NCBI GenBank assembly: GCA_963971575.1 | Contig: OZ020624.1 | Location: 2,547,001 to 2,611,000, forward strand | DNA: 64,000 nucleotides | DNA from: Liopterus haemorrhoidalis | Lineage: Eukaryota > Arthropoda > Insecta > Coleoptera > Dytiscidae | Direction: 5' to 3' | Part shown: one piece after another, positions 42,910 through 54,173 of the stretch | How the letters are laid out: each line of letters opens with the position of its first letter | How positions within the stretch are numbered: the stretch's first letter is position 1 | Position numbers and translations under genes: made by a program | Notes under the pieces: generated by a model | Told to the model about the DNA's origin: nothing | The model's input: the letters and a program-made list of their open reading frames with translations, nothing else | Database searches by the model: none

Positions 42910-43128
42910 AAGCTTAAATACGCAGTTTCATAAAAATCCTTTTAGCCGAATTTGCTCTGCACGTGCAGACAGACAGACAGACAAACAGACCGACAGACAT
43001 CATGCCAAAAATAGTCAAAACGTTATGTAGGGAGCTCAATTCGTTGAGATCCATCGAAATCTCGAAATTTCAAAATCGATATGATCAAAATACCTCCCTT
43101 ATATATGTATATTGGCGGTCGGTAAAAA
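42910..43128 (+). mobile_element. Family 1 3' fragment
   Basis: Starts agcttaaatacgcagtttca and carries GACA at 42966-42996 and the end ttggcggtcggtaaaaa. Confidence 0.7.
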
Positions 43129-43150
43129 TGTTAGCTGAGGATCGAGTTTT

Positions 43151-43197
43151 GAACACCACACTACACTCTACACTGTAGAGTATAGTGTGTAGTGTTC
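43151..43197. repeat. 47-nt hairpin
   Basis: gaacaccacactacactcta and its near-complement end in gtgtagtgttc, arms about 21 nt with a 4-5-nt loop (actg). Isolated in AT-rich sequence. Confidence 0.6.
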
Positions 43198-44520
43198 AGT
43201 TATTTTATTATACTATTATACGTTGTGATTCAACCTTTTGTTTGTCAGGTATCAAAAAGGAATAAATCATTTTTAGTAATGAAATACTTATAAACATAAA
43301 AACACATTGTTAATAGTGAGAAATTCATTTCTGAAATCGAAAAAATTAAGCCATTTTTCAATATAATTCTTATTGATTTAATGAAGACTTGAATACGAAG
43401 CAAATGCAGAAAAAAACGCCGGGATTTTTGGCACATTATTTAAATTTTGTTTAAAAAAATTAAATGGAAGCTCTTAGTTCTCAAATAACGAATATGAGTG
43501 ATTACCAAAAATTATTAATTAACCACATCAAATGATTATAGAACAAACTTTCCTAGACATCCAGTATTATGTTGACTTCTTACACTAATGAATTACCTAC
43601 AAAACCCTGAAATATGTGAAAATTCGCACTTCACATAATTTTTTTGTTAAGGTGGAGAGAATTCCACGATTGTTCTATTGCTCTAAATGGTGCAATATAA
43701 ATAAACACAGTTTTCATTGAAAATTTCATGTTGATGATATCCAAAATGTTTTTTACTTTCTGATCGATCCTATTATATTCTAATGTCAAATTACATCAAT
43801 GGCCCTCTGTACTACAAAAATTTTCCCTTGTTTAGAATAACAACATCTAAATATAACACGTAGTTTGCTTTATCTCTTTACAGAAATTATTGAGAAGCTC
43901 TGGATTGTTGTTTATTCGGTAGGTACAGAATTAGGAACCTATTATACAACCATAACCTGTCTTAACAGGAGTAAGCCCTTCTGATAATTACTTGGATCCT
44001 CACTCAGATTATCGTTCAGTAATAGAGAATAGAACGTAGAGAATAGATTGAAAATACTATCGAAGAACGCCTGTTGAATAAGATGAAATAAGATTCAGTT
44101 TTAATAACGTTAACAAAATAATGATTGAAGAAAACAGTTATTGAAAAGTACTTAGAAAAAGTTAAGAGGAAAAGCTTGTTGATATTGAATTTTATCATAA
44201 TTTATTGTGTTAGTTAATATTTTTGACTATAGATTTACGATTTAGTGGCAAGCATTGAAGTCAACTTTTTAATAATAAATATCAGTTAGGTGCGAATAGT
44301 TTTTTCTCCAGTTATGTGATCTAAGTACATAAATAATGTATTAAGACTGTTTTTGGGAACTATTTAAACATTGTTAACTTCTTTATAAAACCCGATCTAG
44401 CGTACGTAAATTAACATGTTGAAGTATGATGTATGTAGGTACTTGTATTGTTGTCCTCAGGAAATACGTTTTTATCCTGCGTGACAGATTAACGGAGTCT
44501 GTGAGCAAGCTTGTCCACTG
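43198..44520. other. Upstream flank of capa; one inverted family 2 fragment
   Basis: 43546-43652 is an inverted 5' end of family 2 (cctacaaaaccctgaaatat .. cttcacat). The remainder is AT-rich and I see no gene or repeat ends in it. Confidence 0.5.
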
Positions 44521-44522
44521 GC

Positions 44523-44757
44523 CAGAGCCGCAGTAAGAGGGGGGGGGGGAATCGGAGGGGGCGACGGCCCTGGGCGCAATAAGAAAAAGGGCGCTGACGG
44601 GCTTGACTAAGGGGCGTCGTTGCGAAGGCGAGGAGGACCTTTTTTTTTGCTCATCACTTGAATTTTGAGAGGTGAGAACCTTTTTTTTATTTGCCAAGGG
44701 CGCCAAAATACGGCTCTGTCCCTAGCGCAAGTTTAACTTACTGCGGATCTGCCAGTT
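44523..44757. mobile_element. GC-rich MITE, full copy
   Basis: Left end cagagccgcagtaagagggg (with a G9 run) and right end cttactgcggatctgcc are inverted. The interior has agggcgctgacgg, gctcatcacttgaattttga and gggcgccaaaatacggctct. Same family as 6385-6548 and 58575-58853. Confidence 0.7.
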
Positions 44758-44985
44758 GCAGCTTATAAATTGAGTAGTTTGTTGAAAGTGAGCGTAAAAA
44801 AAAAGTTTGTGAGAAAATGGATATTACTCGTGAAGGTTTTCGTTGGATTATTTTTTACGATTTTAGTAAAGGCCTAACCCAACAATATTGCATAGATTCG
44901 CTTCGTTCAAATTTCTTAATGAAGCACAATTGGAAAAGACTGTTTACAATTGGTTTGCAGAATTTCGTCGAAAATTTACTTAAGC
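44758..44985 (+). pseudogene. Mariner N-terminal fragment
   Basis: Upstream leader gcagcttataaattgagtag matches the mariner leader near 8910. Coding starts at ATG 44817: MDITREGFRWIIFYDFSKGL then TQQYCIDSLRS. A short shift follows and the frame ends near EKTVYNWFAEFRR at about 44980, where a 75-bp repeat begins. No catalytic region. Confidence 0.8.
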
Positions 44986-45761
44986 CAACCCTTAAAATAC
45001 ATTTTTTTATTTATTCTAATTCCCACCAAAATATACTTAATCAAAGAATTATTATTATTTTTTTAAAGAATACGCAATTTAATTTATGACAACTTGTAAA
45101 AAACAAATTTTAATTTGTGAAAAATCATTTTTTTTTTTTTATTTAAACCATAAATGTGTCAAAATACTTTTGTCCTCCCAACCTATTACCAGAGGGTTTC
45201 ATCTATAAATCTGAAAAAAAAAATAAAATGTTCCTTTGAAAAAATTAATTATATTTTAAAATTTATTCTGTGATATTAAATTAAATCATTTAAGACTTAG
45301 ATTAAAGAAAATTTTGTTATATAAGAGTTAAACCGAAAACTTACGAAAGGAATTTTCGACTGCATTTGGAAAATATTGTAGTTTTTATGTTTTTGACAAA
45401 ATTAATTATTTTTTTAAATTCGTGGCTAAATTATGGCTAATAATGTAGTGATTTTTTTGTACTCAAGGCTAAGGTAGTGTATGTCTTCTCCTCAAATTAA
45501 AAATATAGTCAAAAGAGCACTAAAATTTACTTAACCTAACCCTTAAAATAGAATTTCTTTTTAATCAAATGAACACGAAAATTTACTTTAGCCAATCCAT
45601 AAATAAAATTTTTCTTATTATTTTAATTCCCACCAAAATGTACTTAATCAAACCATTAAAATATTTTTTTTTTCAAAAGAACACGCAATTTAATTTATGC
45701 CAACTTGTAAAATAATAACTTTTTTATTTTAAACAAAAGAAGACTCTAGCTCTTATAGTTA
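44986..45761. repeat. Inverted 75-bp repeat units and AT-rich spacer
   Basis: Units (ttacttaagccaacccttaa / ttctaattcccaccaaaata) at 44985-45060 and 45495-45680 are inverse to those at 16728-18170. Between them, 45090-45495 is AT-rich with no recognised feature. 45640-45765 parallels 17880-18000 inverted, so this whole block is an inverted copy of the 17.7-18.1 kb region. Confidence 0.6.
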
Positions 45762-46312
45762 TGGCCCCAGTTGTCAAAAGCCCCAATTGTGAGCGGCCCG
45801 AATTGTCCATCGCCCCAGTAATTGGCCCCAGTTGTGAAAAATCCCAATTGTGTACGGCCCGAATTGTCCATCGCCCCAGTTGTTATTGGCCCCAGTTGTG
45901 AAAAGCCCCAATTGTGTACGGCCCGAATTGTCCATCATCTCAGTTGTTAATGGCCCCAGTTGTGAAAAGCCCCAATAGGGGATAGGCATGATTTTTTTAT
46001 TTTTTTTTATTATATTCCTCTTGTTGCATATAAACATAAAAAACAGTTTTTTTTTTTTTTTAATTTTAAGGCTTATAAAAATCATAAATTAATGTAGCGC
46101 GCGAAAACGACTTGTGACGTCATACCCCTTCTAACTGACGCATGACACTACTAGCTTACCCAGCGTACATAGTCTGTTGTGAACTTATTTGTTTATATAA
46201 CTTTTATAGGTTATGTAAAGTTAGAGTGATTTTAATTAAAATAAAGTTTAATTCTATAAAAACAACTTATACATGTTTACCGAATTAAATTTTATATTAA
46301 AGTATATAAAAT

Positions 46313-46520
46313 ATGGAAGATCCAGGCCCCAGTACTTCGAAACAGTATCGAAAATATTGTTTAGTACCGATGTGCACAATTAGTTCAACTAGAAATCCAA
46401 AAAAAACAATTTATATCATTACCTGATGGCGAAAAACAACAGAAAAGGCGAAATTTGTGGCTGAAAGCTATGAGGCGAAATAAAACCGATATTTCAGAAA
46501 AAAGTAAACTTTATGTTGTG
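46313..46520 (+). pseudogene. THAP-domain N-terminus of an ISL2EU-like transposase
   Basis: MEDPGPSTSKQYRKYCLVPM then CTISSTRNPKK; after a frameshift near 46400, FISLPDGEKQQKRRNLWLKA, MRRNKTDISEKSKLYVVC. The C..C, F.LP, RR..W..AMRR and YVVC positions match a THAP zinc finger. The domain is nearly complete (about 70 residues) apart from the frame break and the last His. The catalytic domain is absent. Confidence 0.7.
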
Positions 46521-46585
46521 TGCATAAATGCATCAATGGAGGGTAAATTATCACTCTGAGGCCTAACAAAATCTTTATCTGCCAT
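46516..46585 (-). pseudogene. YqaJ/SWIM-type protein start, copy 2
   Basis: MADKDFVRPQSDNLPSIDAF on the minus strand from ATG 46585, nearly identical to the + strand frame at 20217. It meets the THAP remnant tail to tail, which suggests two convergent genes in the complete element. Confidence 0.55.
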
Positions 46586-46948
46586 TTTAATAATAAATGC
46601 GTGAAAAAATTTTTAAAAACAAATACAAAACTTTCGAACAATACAATATATACACGTGTAAAGATTATGTTGTAGCTGTATGTGTGACGTGAAACCCCTA
46701 TCGTTTGACGTCATACTCAGTCGTTTTTACTCGGTAACCTTCGCGGCGTGGTCGGCTTATTTCAAATTAACAATATTTTAATCAAAAAATTTGGCTTTAA
46801 TATTAATTAAAATGTGTTTTTTGTTTTGTTAGGTGACATAACTAACATTAACATATCAAAATAATGTAGTTTTAAGGAAATACAAATTTTATGCGTATCC
46901 CCTATTGTGAAATGCCCGAATTGTCTTACGCCCCCAGTTGTCTGTTTA

Positions 46949-47559
46949 CCTTTAATTATATGTGATTGGAAATTTTTATTTATTATAAATTATAATTATT
47001 TATTGTATATAATTTGTATTAAAAACAAATGAATTAAACAATTATGCTTGAATAATTAACCCCCCTCCCTCCATCTATGAACTTCCGTCTCGAATTTTGA
47101 ACTAAAAAATATGGTCACCTTATTTTTACTCACTTGGCGCTGCCACCATAAAACCAAGTTCATAGAGAAATTCTGTCGTCATAATATTCTGAGCGCTTTT
47201 CGCACGGAGTGTATATATGTAAGAGGTAGCAAAGCACGCTGGGCGGTCCTTAGTTTAGTTTCCAATCCGTTGATTGTAATGTAAATAGACGTTTAAACTT
47301 AATAATAAAACTATGTAAGAAGAAGTGTAAGCCATGTCCGAAGCGTAGGTCCATCGTTAGAGCTGTATTCATTGTTCGTACAGCTCTGGATTATGTAGAG
47401 AGATAAGCGGTGATAATTAGTTTTAGTTTGCAACGGACGCCAGCCAACATGTCTGTCAACAAAACTACCTGCTAAGTCCATTCGAATAAATACATCCATG
47501 AAATGTAGGGGGGAAAACAAACATCCACAACTCGTGCATTCGATACATGATAAAAATAT
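46949..47559. other. Flanking sequence, nothing recognised
   Basis: Somewhat less AT-rich at 47090-47540. A 69-aa ORF on the minus strand (47311-47520) shows no domain. Confidence 0.4.
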
Positions 47560-48567
47560 CAGTTGTGGCCACCACAGGACCGACCGCCATCACAAAGTAC
47601 TTGTATAAAATACATTTTAGCACCAGAATAGAAATAACTTGGCCTAATATAATAAAGTTACAGAAATGTCAAAATAAGGCCCTCAGAGTAATATTAAAAT
47701 GTGATAAGTATGCAAGTATTATGTATATGTTAAAGGCGATGAACTGGCTAGATATCAGTAGTTATCTTGAATTTAAAGTATTAACATTTATTTATAAAAT
47801 ACTAAAAATTATGGTACCTGATTATCTAAGAATTAGAATAAAACAAAATAAAGATGTACATGTGTACAACACAAGAAATAAGGAAGATTTTTCCATTACT
47901 TGTGTTAGAAAGGAAGCAACTAAGAGCAGTGTTTTTTCTAAAGGTTTGACTTTATATAACCAACTTCCTAAGGAAATTAAAGATTGATAGATACAAATTA
48001 TTTGAGTGTAAAGTACGTGAACATCTTTTGAAAAAGTTGTTTGGTTGATTTTTAATACTTATTAGATGTAGTTTATTTTAGTTTAAATGCTATTTTAATT
48101 TATATTTTGTATTTTTGATTGGCCACTGTGCTATTAAATAAAGATATATATTTTCTAACAGAGATATTATTTATCATGACTCAAATAAAAGTTGTTAGTT
48201 ATTGCTTTTATAGCAACTTTTGTTAAATAAATTTTTTCGTTGTTAAATATTCGCAAAATCTTAAAATCGACACGAGTAAACTTCCATTTCTAGTCAACCA
48301 ATTTTTACCAAAAGTTGATCAACTCGTGCCATTGATGTCAAAAGCTTAAATATGAAGTTTCATAAAAATCCTTTTAGCCGAATTTGCTCTGCACGTGTAC
48401 ATGGACAGACAGACAGACAGTCAGACAGACAGACCGACAGACATCATGCTAAAAATAGTCAATATGTTATGTAGGGACCTCAATTCGTGGAGATCCATCG
48501 AAATCTCAAAATGTCAAAATCGGTATGATCACAATACCTCCCTTATATATGTTGGCGGTCGGTAAAA
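47560..48567 (+). mobile_element. Family 1 element interrupted by a non-LTR fragment
   Basis: 5' end cagttgtggccaccacagga (47560); broken at ggcctaatat (47650), resuming tattttctaacagagatatt at 48148; GACA tract at 48400-48440; end gttggcggtcggtaaaaa (48567). Directly abutted by a family 2 start (ttgatgtgaagtgtg). Confidence 0.78.
47651..48150 (+). pseudogene. CR1/L2-like non-LTR C-terminus, nested
   Basis: Encodes KLQKCQNKALRVILKCDKYA, MLKAMNWLDISSYLEFKVLT, FIYKILKIMVPDYL, GLTLYNQLPKEIKD and a stop at 47987. The same architecture as the nested fragment at 22220 but a different family. The tail ends in attaaataaagatata. The host reads ggcctaatattttctaac elsewhere, so about 4-6 bp (atat) is duplicated. 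Confidence 0.82.
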
Positions 48568-49026
48568 ATTGATGTGAAGTGTGAATTTTCAGACATATCA
48601 GGGTTTTGTAGGTATTTAATTAGAGCAAGAAGCCAATAGAATGCTGGATGTCTAGGACAATAAAATAGTTTAAATAGTTTAAAAGTTTTTTGACACATTT
48701 TTGGTTTAAATAACATACAAAATTTTGATTTTTCAAAAATAAAAATTTATTTATTATCTGGGCAATAAGAATTTCCATTTGATACATCAATCAAAATTTT
48801 ATAAAAATATTTATTTTTTCATTAAATACATATTTGTTTATAATTTCCCCACGATGTGTTTTCTTGAACTTTCTATAATTTTCCAATATGTGGGTTGAAG
48901 AATGGTAATGCATGCCAAATTTCACCCTTTCATGTTCAGCGGTTTGGCTGCTGTTTCTACCGAACAGACAGACACAAGAGCGACATTATAAGGTTTTTTT
49001 TGTTAATTATACTTACAAAACACTAA
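48565..49026 (+). mobile_element. Family 2 element, diverged copy D
   Basis: Start ttgatgtgaagtgtgaattt and end atacttacaaaacactaa. GACA reduced to three units at 48966-48975. The middle region is diverged from copies A-C and lacks the tRNA-like module. Confidence 0.65.
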
Positions 49027-49166
49027 GGGCCGTTTTCTGAAAGCTTAGTTAACTATAACCAAATGGTTAGAAAATGATTGCTATGGTTACTTATGTGATT
49101 GTTATATTGTAATCGAGTTTAGCCAAATTGTTAAACTCGGTTATGCTCTCAAAAACCGGTCCTTAA
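49027..49166. mobile_element. Small MITE, ~140 bp
   Basis: Inverted ends gggccgttttctgaaagc / gctctcaaaaaccggtcc. Interior repeats of 'gtttagccaaattgttaaac' type. No target duplication established. Confidence 0.6.
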
Positions 49167-49200
49167 AAGGTGATTTTTATTTTCAGTTGCTTAGTTTTTA

Positions 49201-49601
49201 TACTCTATCTCTGAAAGCCTGATAGTAATAAATCATTTTTTCAGGCAGTTACCAGTGGCCTGCACATTTTAAACACGTTTAAATTGGTTTTGTGTATTTC
49301 TATATTACTATTTATCATTTTATTAAACGCACGCCTGTGACCATATTTATCATATCATTAAACACACCCCTGTGACCATATTTTTCCTCAAAATTTTATG
49401 ATCAAATTTTTATGGCCTATGGTGTTTAACCCTAGTTTGTATTTATATATACTATGTGCGGCACACTCGGTTGTTTTTAACAATATTTCGTTTCGAACTA
49501 TTCATATTTTGTCGCTTTTGTTTTACCGCTTCTGTGTGATAATACAATAACTTTTTACAAATAATAAATTATATTACTATCAGTCTTTCGGAGATAGAGT
49601 A
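49201..49601. mobile_element. MITE, 401 bp, TA target
   Basis: Inverted ends tactctatctctgaaagcct and the inverse at 49570-49601 (about 32 bp), bordered by TA (49199-49200 and 49602-49603). An internal short direct repeat is present: cctgtgaccatatttatcat and cctgtgaccatattttt. Confidence 0.8.
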
Positions 49602-49609
49602 TAGTAAAA

Positions 49610-50447
49610 AAATTGATGTGAAGTGTGAATATTCACACATTTCAGGGTTTCGCAGGTATATAATAAGTGAAGGCGGTATGCTGAGTGTGTAGGATAAATT
49701 TTACTTTGTAGTAATCACGGCAAAATGAACGATATTTTTAAAATAATTTATCGTCTGTTAATCATATAATAAGACTGGTTATTAAATTTACGCTCTTAAA
49801 AATTAAATACAACATTTGTCAAAATATAACTAGAATTTTGACAAGATAATTTCAACATAATAAAAATGCAAAAAAAAAGAAAAAATAAAATTCACTCCGT
49901 ACTCGAACTCGAAACCCTTCGTTGTCCAACTCATTTTAGCAGTGCTTTAACCCTTTACGCTACGCACGCTTTGCATGTGAGTATCTTACATTGGTATAAC
50001 TTTTGTACTTTGTGAACCAAAAACCACAAAAAATGAGTTATTTTCCGAAAACATAATCTGATCAAAAATTCCTGTTGTACTATTTCGGTTCACACCAATA
50101 TACATTACTTAGAATTTTTTTAGATTTTTAGTTTAAACCATCTGGGCTACAGGGTGTGGGACAAATTTTTTTTTGCACAATTTTGGCAAAAATCGCATCA
50201 AAATAATTTATTTTGCAAAAATAAAAATTTGATCGTTAATCCACGTACTAAGGGCTTTCATTTGATACCCTACTCAGAATTTTAAAAAAATATTTTTGTT
50301 TTCGGTGAGCACATATTTGTTTATATTTTTAGGGGGGTATGTTTTTTAGATGTTTTAGTATTTTTCCTATGTGCGGGTCAAAGAGTTGTATAAGCATGCC
50401 AAATTTCAACTCTCTAGGTTTAGCCGTTTGGCTACAATTTTTACCGA

Positions 50448-50497
<50 letters not shown>

Positions 50498-50549
50498 GAC
50501 AAAATGACGGTATAAGGGTTTTTTGGTCATACCTACAAAACCCTAAAAA
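49610..50549 (+). mobile_element. Family 2 Helentron/DINE-like element, full copy C
   Basis: Colinear with copies A and B, GACA tract at 50453-50497. The minus-strand tRNA-like module at 49895-49970 is partly decayed in its A box. End cctacaaaaccctaaaaa at 50549. Confidence 0.75.
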
Positions 50550-50989
50550 CTATATTACTTTTTCCTTCTAGTGTGGGGGGGGGGGTCCCAAACCTGAAGA
50601 CGCCGTCCTTGTGTGCGCGTCTGACTGATATTTGTGCTTTCCCATCAATGTGCAATACTTAGCAGTTGGTATATATTTTGTTTTTCTTACAACATACAAC
50701 ATACTTATATGTTTTCATTTACAGTCAATAAAATTGACTGTACCCTATAATCCAATATCAGTTAGACCTAAATAATGTTGCCTTTAATGAACAAATTCAA
50801 GTCAATATCCGTAATTCTTTGGGTAGTTAGCATCTACATTATTTAATCACAGGTCTAATGAAATCATTTAGCTCGACTTACGTAACTTACAAGATAAAGA
50901 TATATAAGTATTGCATTAACGAATAAGTTGTTCTCTTATTTAGTTCAAAAATCTACCCAAGGATAGCTGGAAATTCTTTACAGACACTG
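50550..50989. other. Flanking sequence, nothing recognised
   Basis: Contains a G10 run at 50575-50585. No gene or repeat ends. Confidence 0.4.
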
Positions 50990-51113
50990 TAGATGAGGGG
51001 GACCAAGTCATTGACTTCAAAATGAAAGATTTTTTTTTACCAAAATATGATTTATTTTTCAACGTAATCTCCATTTACCTCGATTCATTTTGCCCAACGA
51101 TATTCTTCTTTAA

Positions 51114-51915
51114 CCCTTAACGTACTAAATTTAATTAACCTAGTACTCTCTGCCGGCCGGAATTAAAATTGAACGCGTGCGATAAAATGCAAGCATTTGA
51201 TTAAGGGAGGTTCAACTGAAGGGCCTGGTTCGTCATTACTTGCATAAAATTGATGGGCGTATCTATTGGTTTCTCGTAATAATATGGAGAAAACTTCTTC
51301 GAAAAACAGTGAAAAAACGGTAAAGGGCGACGAATCGGCAGTTATATTAGGGGCCGCTGTTTGGTTTATTCCAGTACGTGGTGGTGTAAAATCTAAAATA
51401 TTGCCAGAATCTCCCGGTCTTCTAGGCCGAAACTAGACCTCCACTTCTTCTTGTTCAGTTTCTTCTTCACTTTCCTCCTGTGGAATCGATAATATGGAAC
51501 CAATTTCTTCATCCAACTCTTCGTCTGAATCGTCTTCTGCTATCACTTCTTCAAATTCATTTTCTCGCCTGTTTTCCATTATAAGGGTATTCAATAAAAA
51601 CGATACAAATTTTACGTGGTTTTAGAAACTACAACAAGCTGTCCCGTCAAGAGACAATATAAAACTGCTCAATTAGAAGATAAAATTCTACTTTTAATAT
51701 CTACGCCTATGGCTCAAGATTAAACTTTATTTTCTAAAATGAAATATCCGTTCTCTACTAATGACGCTAGCGCTTAGAAAGAATAAACAAAAACAGTGGT
51801 TCATATATAAACCGCTCAGCCAGCAGAGTATACAAACCGCGGTTCATATATAAACCGCTCGGCCAGTAGAGTATACAAACCGCGGTTCATATATAAACCG
51901 ATAGTCCTGTAAGGG
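51114..51915 (-). mobile_element. piggyBac-type non-autonomous element, 802 bp
   Basis: Ends cccttaacgtact / agtcctgtaaggg, bordered by TTAA (51110-51113 and 51916-51919), the piggyBac target. Inside the right end a ~57-bp unit (gtatacaaaccgcggttcat, atataaaccgctcggccag) is repeated about 2.5 times at 51795-51905. Confidence 0.88.
51220..51579 (-). pseudogene. piggyBac transposase N-terminal part
   Basis: From ATG 51579 the frame gives MENRRENEFEEVIAEDDSDE and more acidic sequence, a TAG at about 51433, then FRPRRPGDSGNILDFTPPRT, GINQTAAPNITADSSPFTVF, SLFFEEVFSILLRETNRYAH and NDEPGPS. The acidic N-terminus followed by SPF.FFSLFF...L...TNRYA is the conserved entry into the piggyBac transposase. 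The DDD catalytic core is deleted: the element's left end follows almost at once. Confidence 0.85.
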
Positions 51916-52555
51916 TTAAGCCTTCCAACATTATGGTTTCTCGAACTCTTCAAAATAGGCGTTTTTTTCAGCGAAGATTTCCTCGTTCGATACGAATCTT
52001 TTTCCAACGAGCTATTTCTTTATGTTTGGAATGAGAAAGAAATCGTAGGGAGGCCAAATCTGGAGAATAGGGTAGATATGAAATAGCAGTTAGTAGCGTA
52101 ATTCTACAAATTTTGCCGTTGCGATTTATTTAGCCAAGAAGATTAAAAACTATTACCCCTTTTTCTATATTAAAAATATATTCAGCATATGAATAAAGTT
52201 GAAGTAAATGTTCATAAGTAGAAGGTAGAAGTAAAAGCATTTGCTTCTTTTTATATGAATAATGATTACCTTTTACTTACAAGTCCATGGGCCGTATGAA
52301 TAAAAATAAGCATAACCTTTTACTTGCAAATTATGAAGCAAATCCTCCCAACTATATGAATAAAAATGCAAGCAAAACCTTCTACTTATGAGTAAGAAGC
52401 AAATGCTTTTTTGTTGATCTTTTGCTCAAGACAGAAGTAAATGGTTATGAATAAAACAGACCTTTTACTTTAAATTATAAGCAAATGCTTCGAAAAACAT
52501 GCATCTATTTATTCATATACTCACTTGTGAAAAAGTGTTGTAGTGAACTAATTGC

Positions 52556-53090
52556 CATGGCGGATATTGTGCATTTAATAAATATGAAACATTGTAGGCA
52601 TCGTTCTTCGCCACGTCGTACTGACATAAAAGTTAATTTCGTTTTGAACAGGAGAACATGGAGTGTTTAGCTAATAATTTTTAGGTAGCTTTTCTTTGTT
52701 GAGATATCTAACTGATCTTGGATTTCAAAGAAGTATCGGTGAGGAACTTGGGGTGGAGCAATCCACAGTATCACTGACTGTCTGCAGTGTTGTTGATCAA
52801 ATAGTTGCACAAGCTGGCAATTGGATTAAATTTCTTACTTCCCAAAATTAATTAGTGGAGGCGAAAAAAATGTGGCAAAAAAAAATACCGTTTTCCAACC
52901 GCAGTTGGTGTCATTGACTGTACACATATAGGGATAGAAAAACCGAAGATCCATGAAGATGAATATGTCAATCGTAAAGAAAAACCATTGCTAAATGTAT
53001 AGGCAATTTGTGATGCCAGTGAAATGTTCACAGGTGTAGGTGTAAAGTGCCCTGAATCTGTACATGACTTTACACCAATAAAATAAACTG
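52556..53090 (+). pseudogene. Harbinger transposase, forward copy, deleted and frameshifted
   Basis: The start MADIVHLINMKHCRHRSSPR (ATG 52556) is soon closed by a stop (52670). After a deletion, FQRSIGEELGVEQSTVSLTV (helix-turn-helix) and VVDQIVAQAGNWIKFLTSQN follow, then a shift and FPTAVGVIDCTHIGIEKPKI, a block with the first catalytic Asp of Harbinger DDE nucleases, then EYVNRKEKP and VHDFTPI (normally VHDS). Several frame breaks. Confidence 0.8.
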
Positions 53091-53680
53091 ATATGTCAAA
53101 CATGGAACTCAGTACAGCACTAGTACAGTTTTGATAGTGTTTATAGGCTAATTTCAAGTTGACAGCAATCAGAAAGAAGTAGTACGATTTTGATAAATAC
53201 TGATTTTCAGGTTTCAACCTAAACACATCCTCTTGACCTTTTACTCACCGGTAGAAGCATTGACTTATAAGTAAAAGGTAATCATTATTCATATAAAAAG
53301 AAGCAAATGCTTTTACTCCGACTTTTTACTCGAAGCAAATGCTTTTACTTCTACCTTATACTTATGAGCATTTACTTCAACTTTATTCATACGGCTGAAT
53401 GCTTCTACCGGTGAGTAAAAGGTCAAGAGGATGTGTTTATGTTGAAACCTGAAAATCAGTATTTATCAAAATCGTACTACTTCTTTCTGATTGCTGTCAA
53501 CTTGAAATTAGCCTATAAACACTATCAAAACTGTACTAGTGCTGTACTGAGTTCCATGTTTGACATATCAGTTTATTTTTATTGGTGTAAAGTCATGTAC
53601 AGATTCAGGGCACTTTACACCTACACTTGTGAACATTATCTGGCATCACAAATTGCCTATGCATTTAGCATAAGTTTTCC

Positions 53681-54173
53681 TTAACGATTGACATATTCTT
53701 CTTCATGGATCTTCGGTTTTTCTATCCCTATATGTGCACAGTCAATGATACCAACTGCGGTTGGAAATCGGTATTTTCTTTGCCACAATTTTTTCACCTC
53801 CGCTAATAAATTTTGGGAAGTAAGAAATTTAATCCAGTTGCCAGCTTGTGTAATTATTTGATCAACAACACTGCTGACAGTCAGGGATACTGTGGATTGC
53901 TCAACCCCGAGTTCCTCACCAATACCTCTTTGAAATCCAAGATCATCTAGACATCTCAACAAAAAAAAAGTTACTAAAAAGTATTAGCTAACCACTCCAT
54001 GTTCTCCTGTTCAAAACGAAATTAACTTTTATGTCAGTACGACGTGGCGAAGAACGATGCCTATAATGTTTCATATTTCTTAAATGCACAATATCCACCA
54101 TGGCAATTAGTTCACTACAACAATATTTCACATGTGAGTATATGAATATATAGATGCATGTTTTTCGAAGCAT
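53681..54173 (-). pseudogene. Harbinger transposase, reverse copy
   Basis: Minus strand: MVDIVHLRNMKHYRHRSSPR near 54110, then from 53962 LRCLDDLGFQRGIGEELGVE, QSTVSLTVSSVVDQIITQAG, NWIKFLTSQNLLAEVKKLWQ, RKYRFPTAVGIIDCAHIGIE, KPKIHEEEYVNR. The 53962-53681 stretch is one open frame of 93 codons and better kept than in the forward copy. It carries GIIDC with the first DDE Asp. Past EEYVNR (53681) it runs off frame. Confidence 0.82.

Larger units (their letters stand above)
45977..46903 (+). mobile_element. Non-autonomous ISL2EU-like (THAP/YqaJ) transposon, copy 2
   Basis: 927 bp with ends aggggataggcatg / atgcgtatcccct and AT duplicated at 45975-45976 and 46904-46905. The empty site ccccaattgtga is visible in neighbouring units. 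Opposite in orientation to copy 1 and with a different internal deletion: the THAP start is kept (46313) and joined to the reverse-strand YqaJ-type start. Confidence 0.7.
45762..46948. repeat. AATTG minisatellite, host of an ISL2EU-like insertion
   Basis: 45762-45976 consists of phrases ggccccagttgtgaaaagcc, ccaattgtgtacggcccgaa, ttgtccatcgccccagttg, repeated about every 65 bp (three full repeats). It is interrupted at ccccAAT|TG by an element and continues at 46904-46948. Confidence 0.75.
50990..52085 (-). pseudogene. Mariner C-terminal fragment split by a piggyBac element
   Basis: Minus strand from about 52075: YLPYSPDLASLRFLSHSKHK, RFERGN-like and K..LF..VRETIMLEGLKK before the insertion, then NIVGQNESR and MEITLKNKSYFG after it, ending near 51020. 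PYSPDLA..RF carries the region of the third catalytic Asp (PSDF usually), here altered. The piggyBac-like insert at 51114-51915 entered at the TTAA in cttctTTAAgccttcc. Confidence 0.75.

Noticed and set aside
53433..53684. 83-aa + strand ORF and the similar minus ORF at 52852-53226 as a conserved gene pair
   Set aside because: They resemble each other only because they are the antisense of two inverted Harbinger copies.
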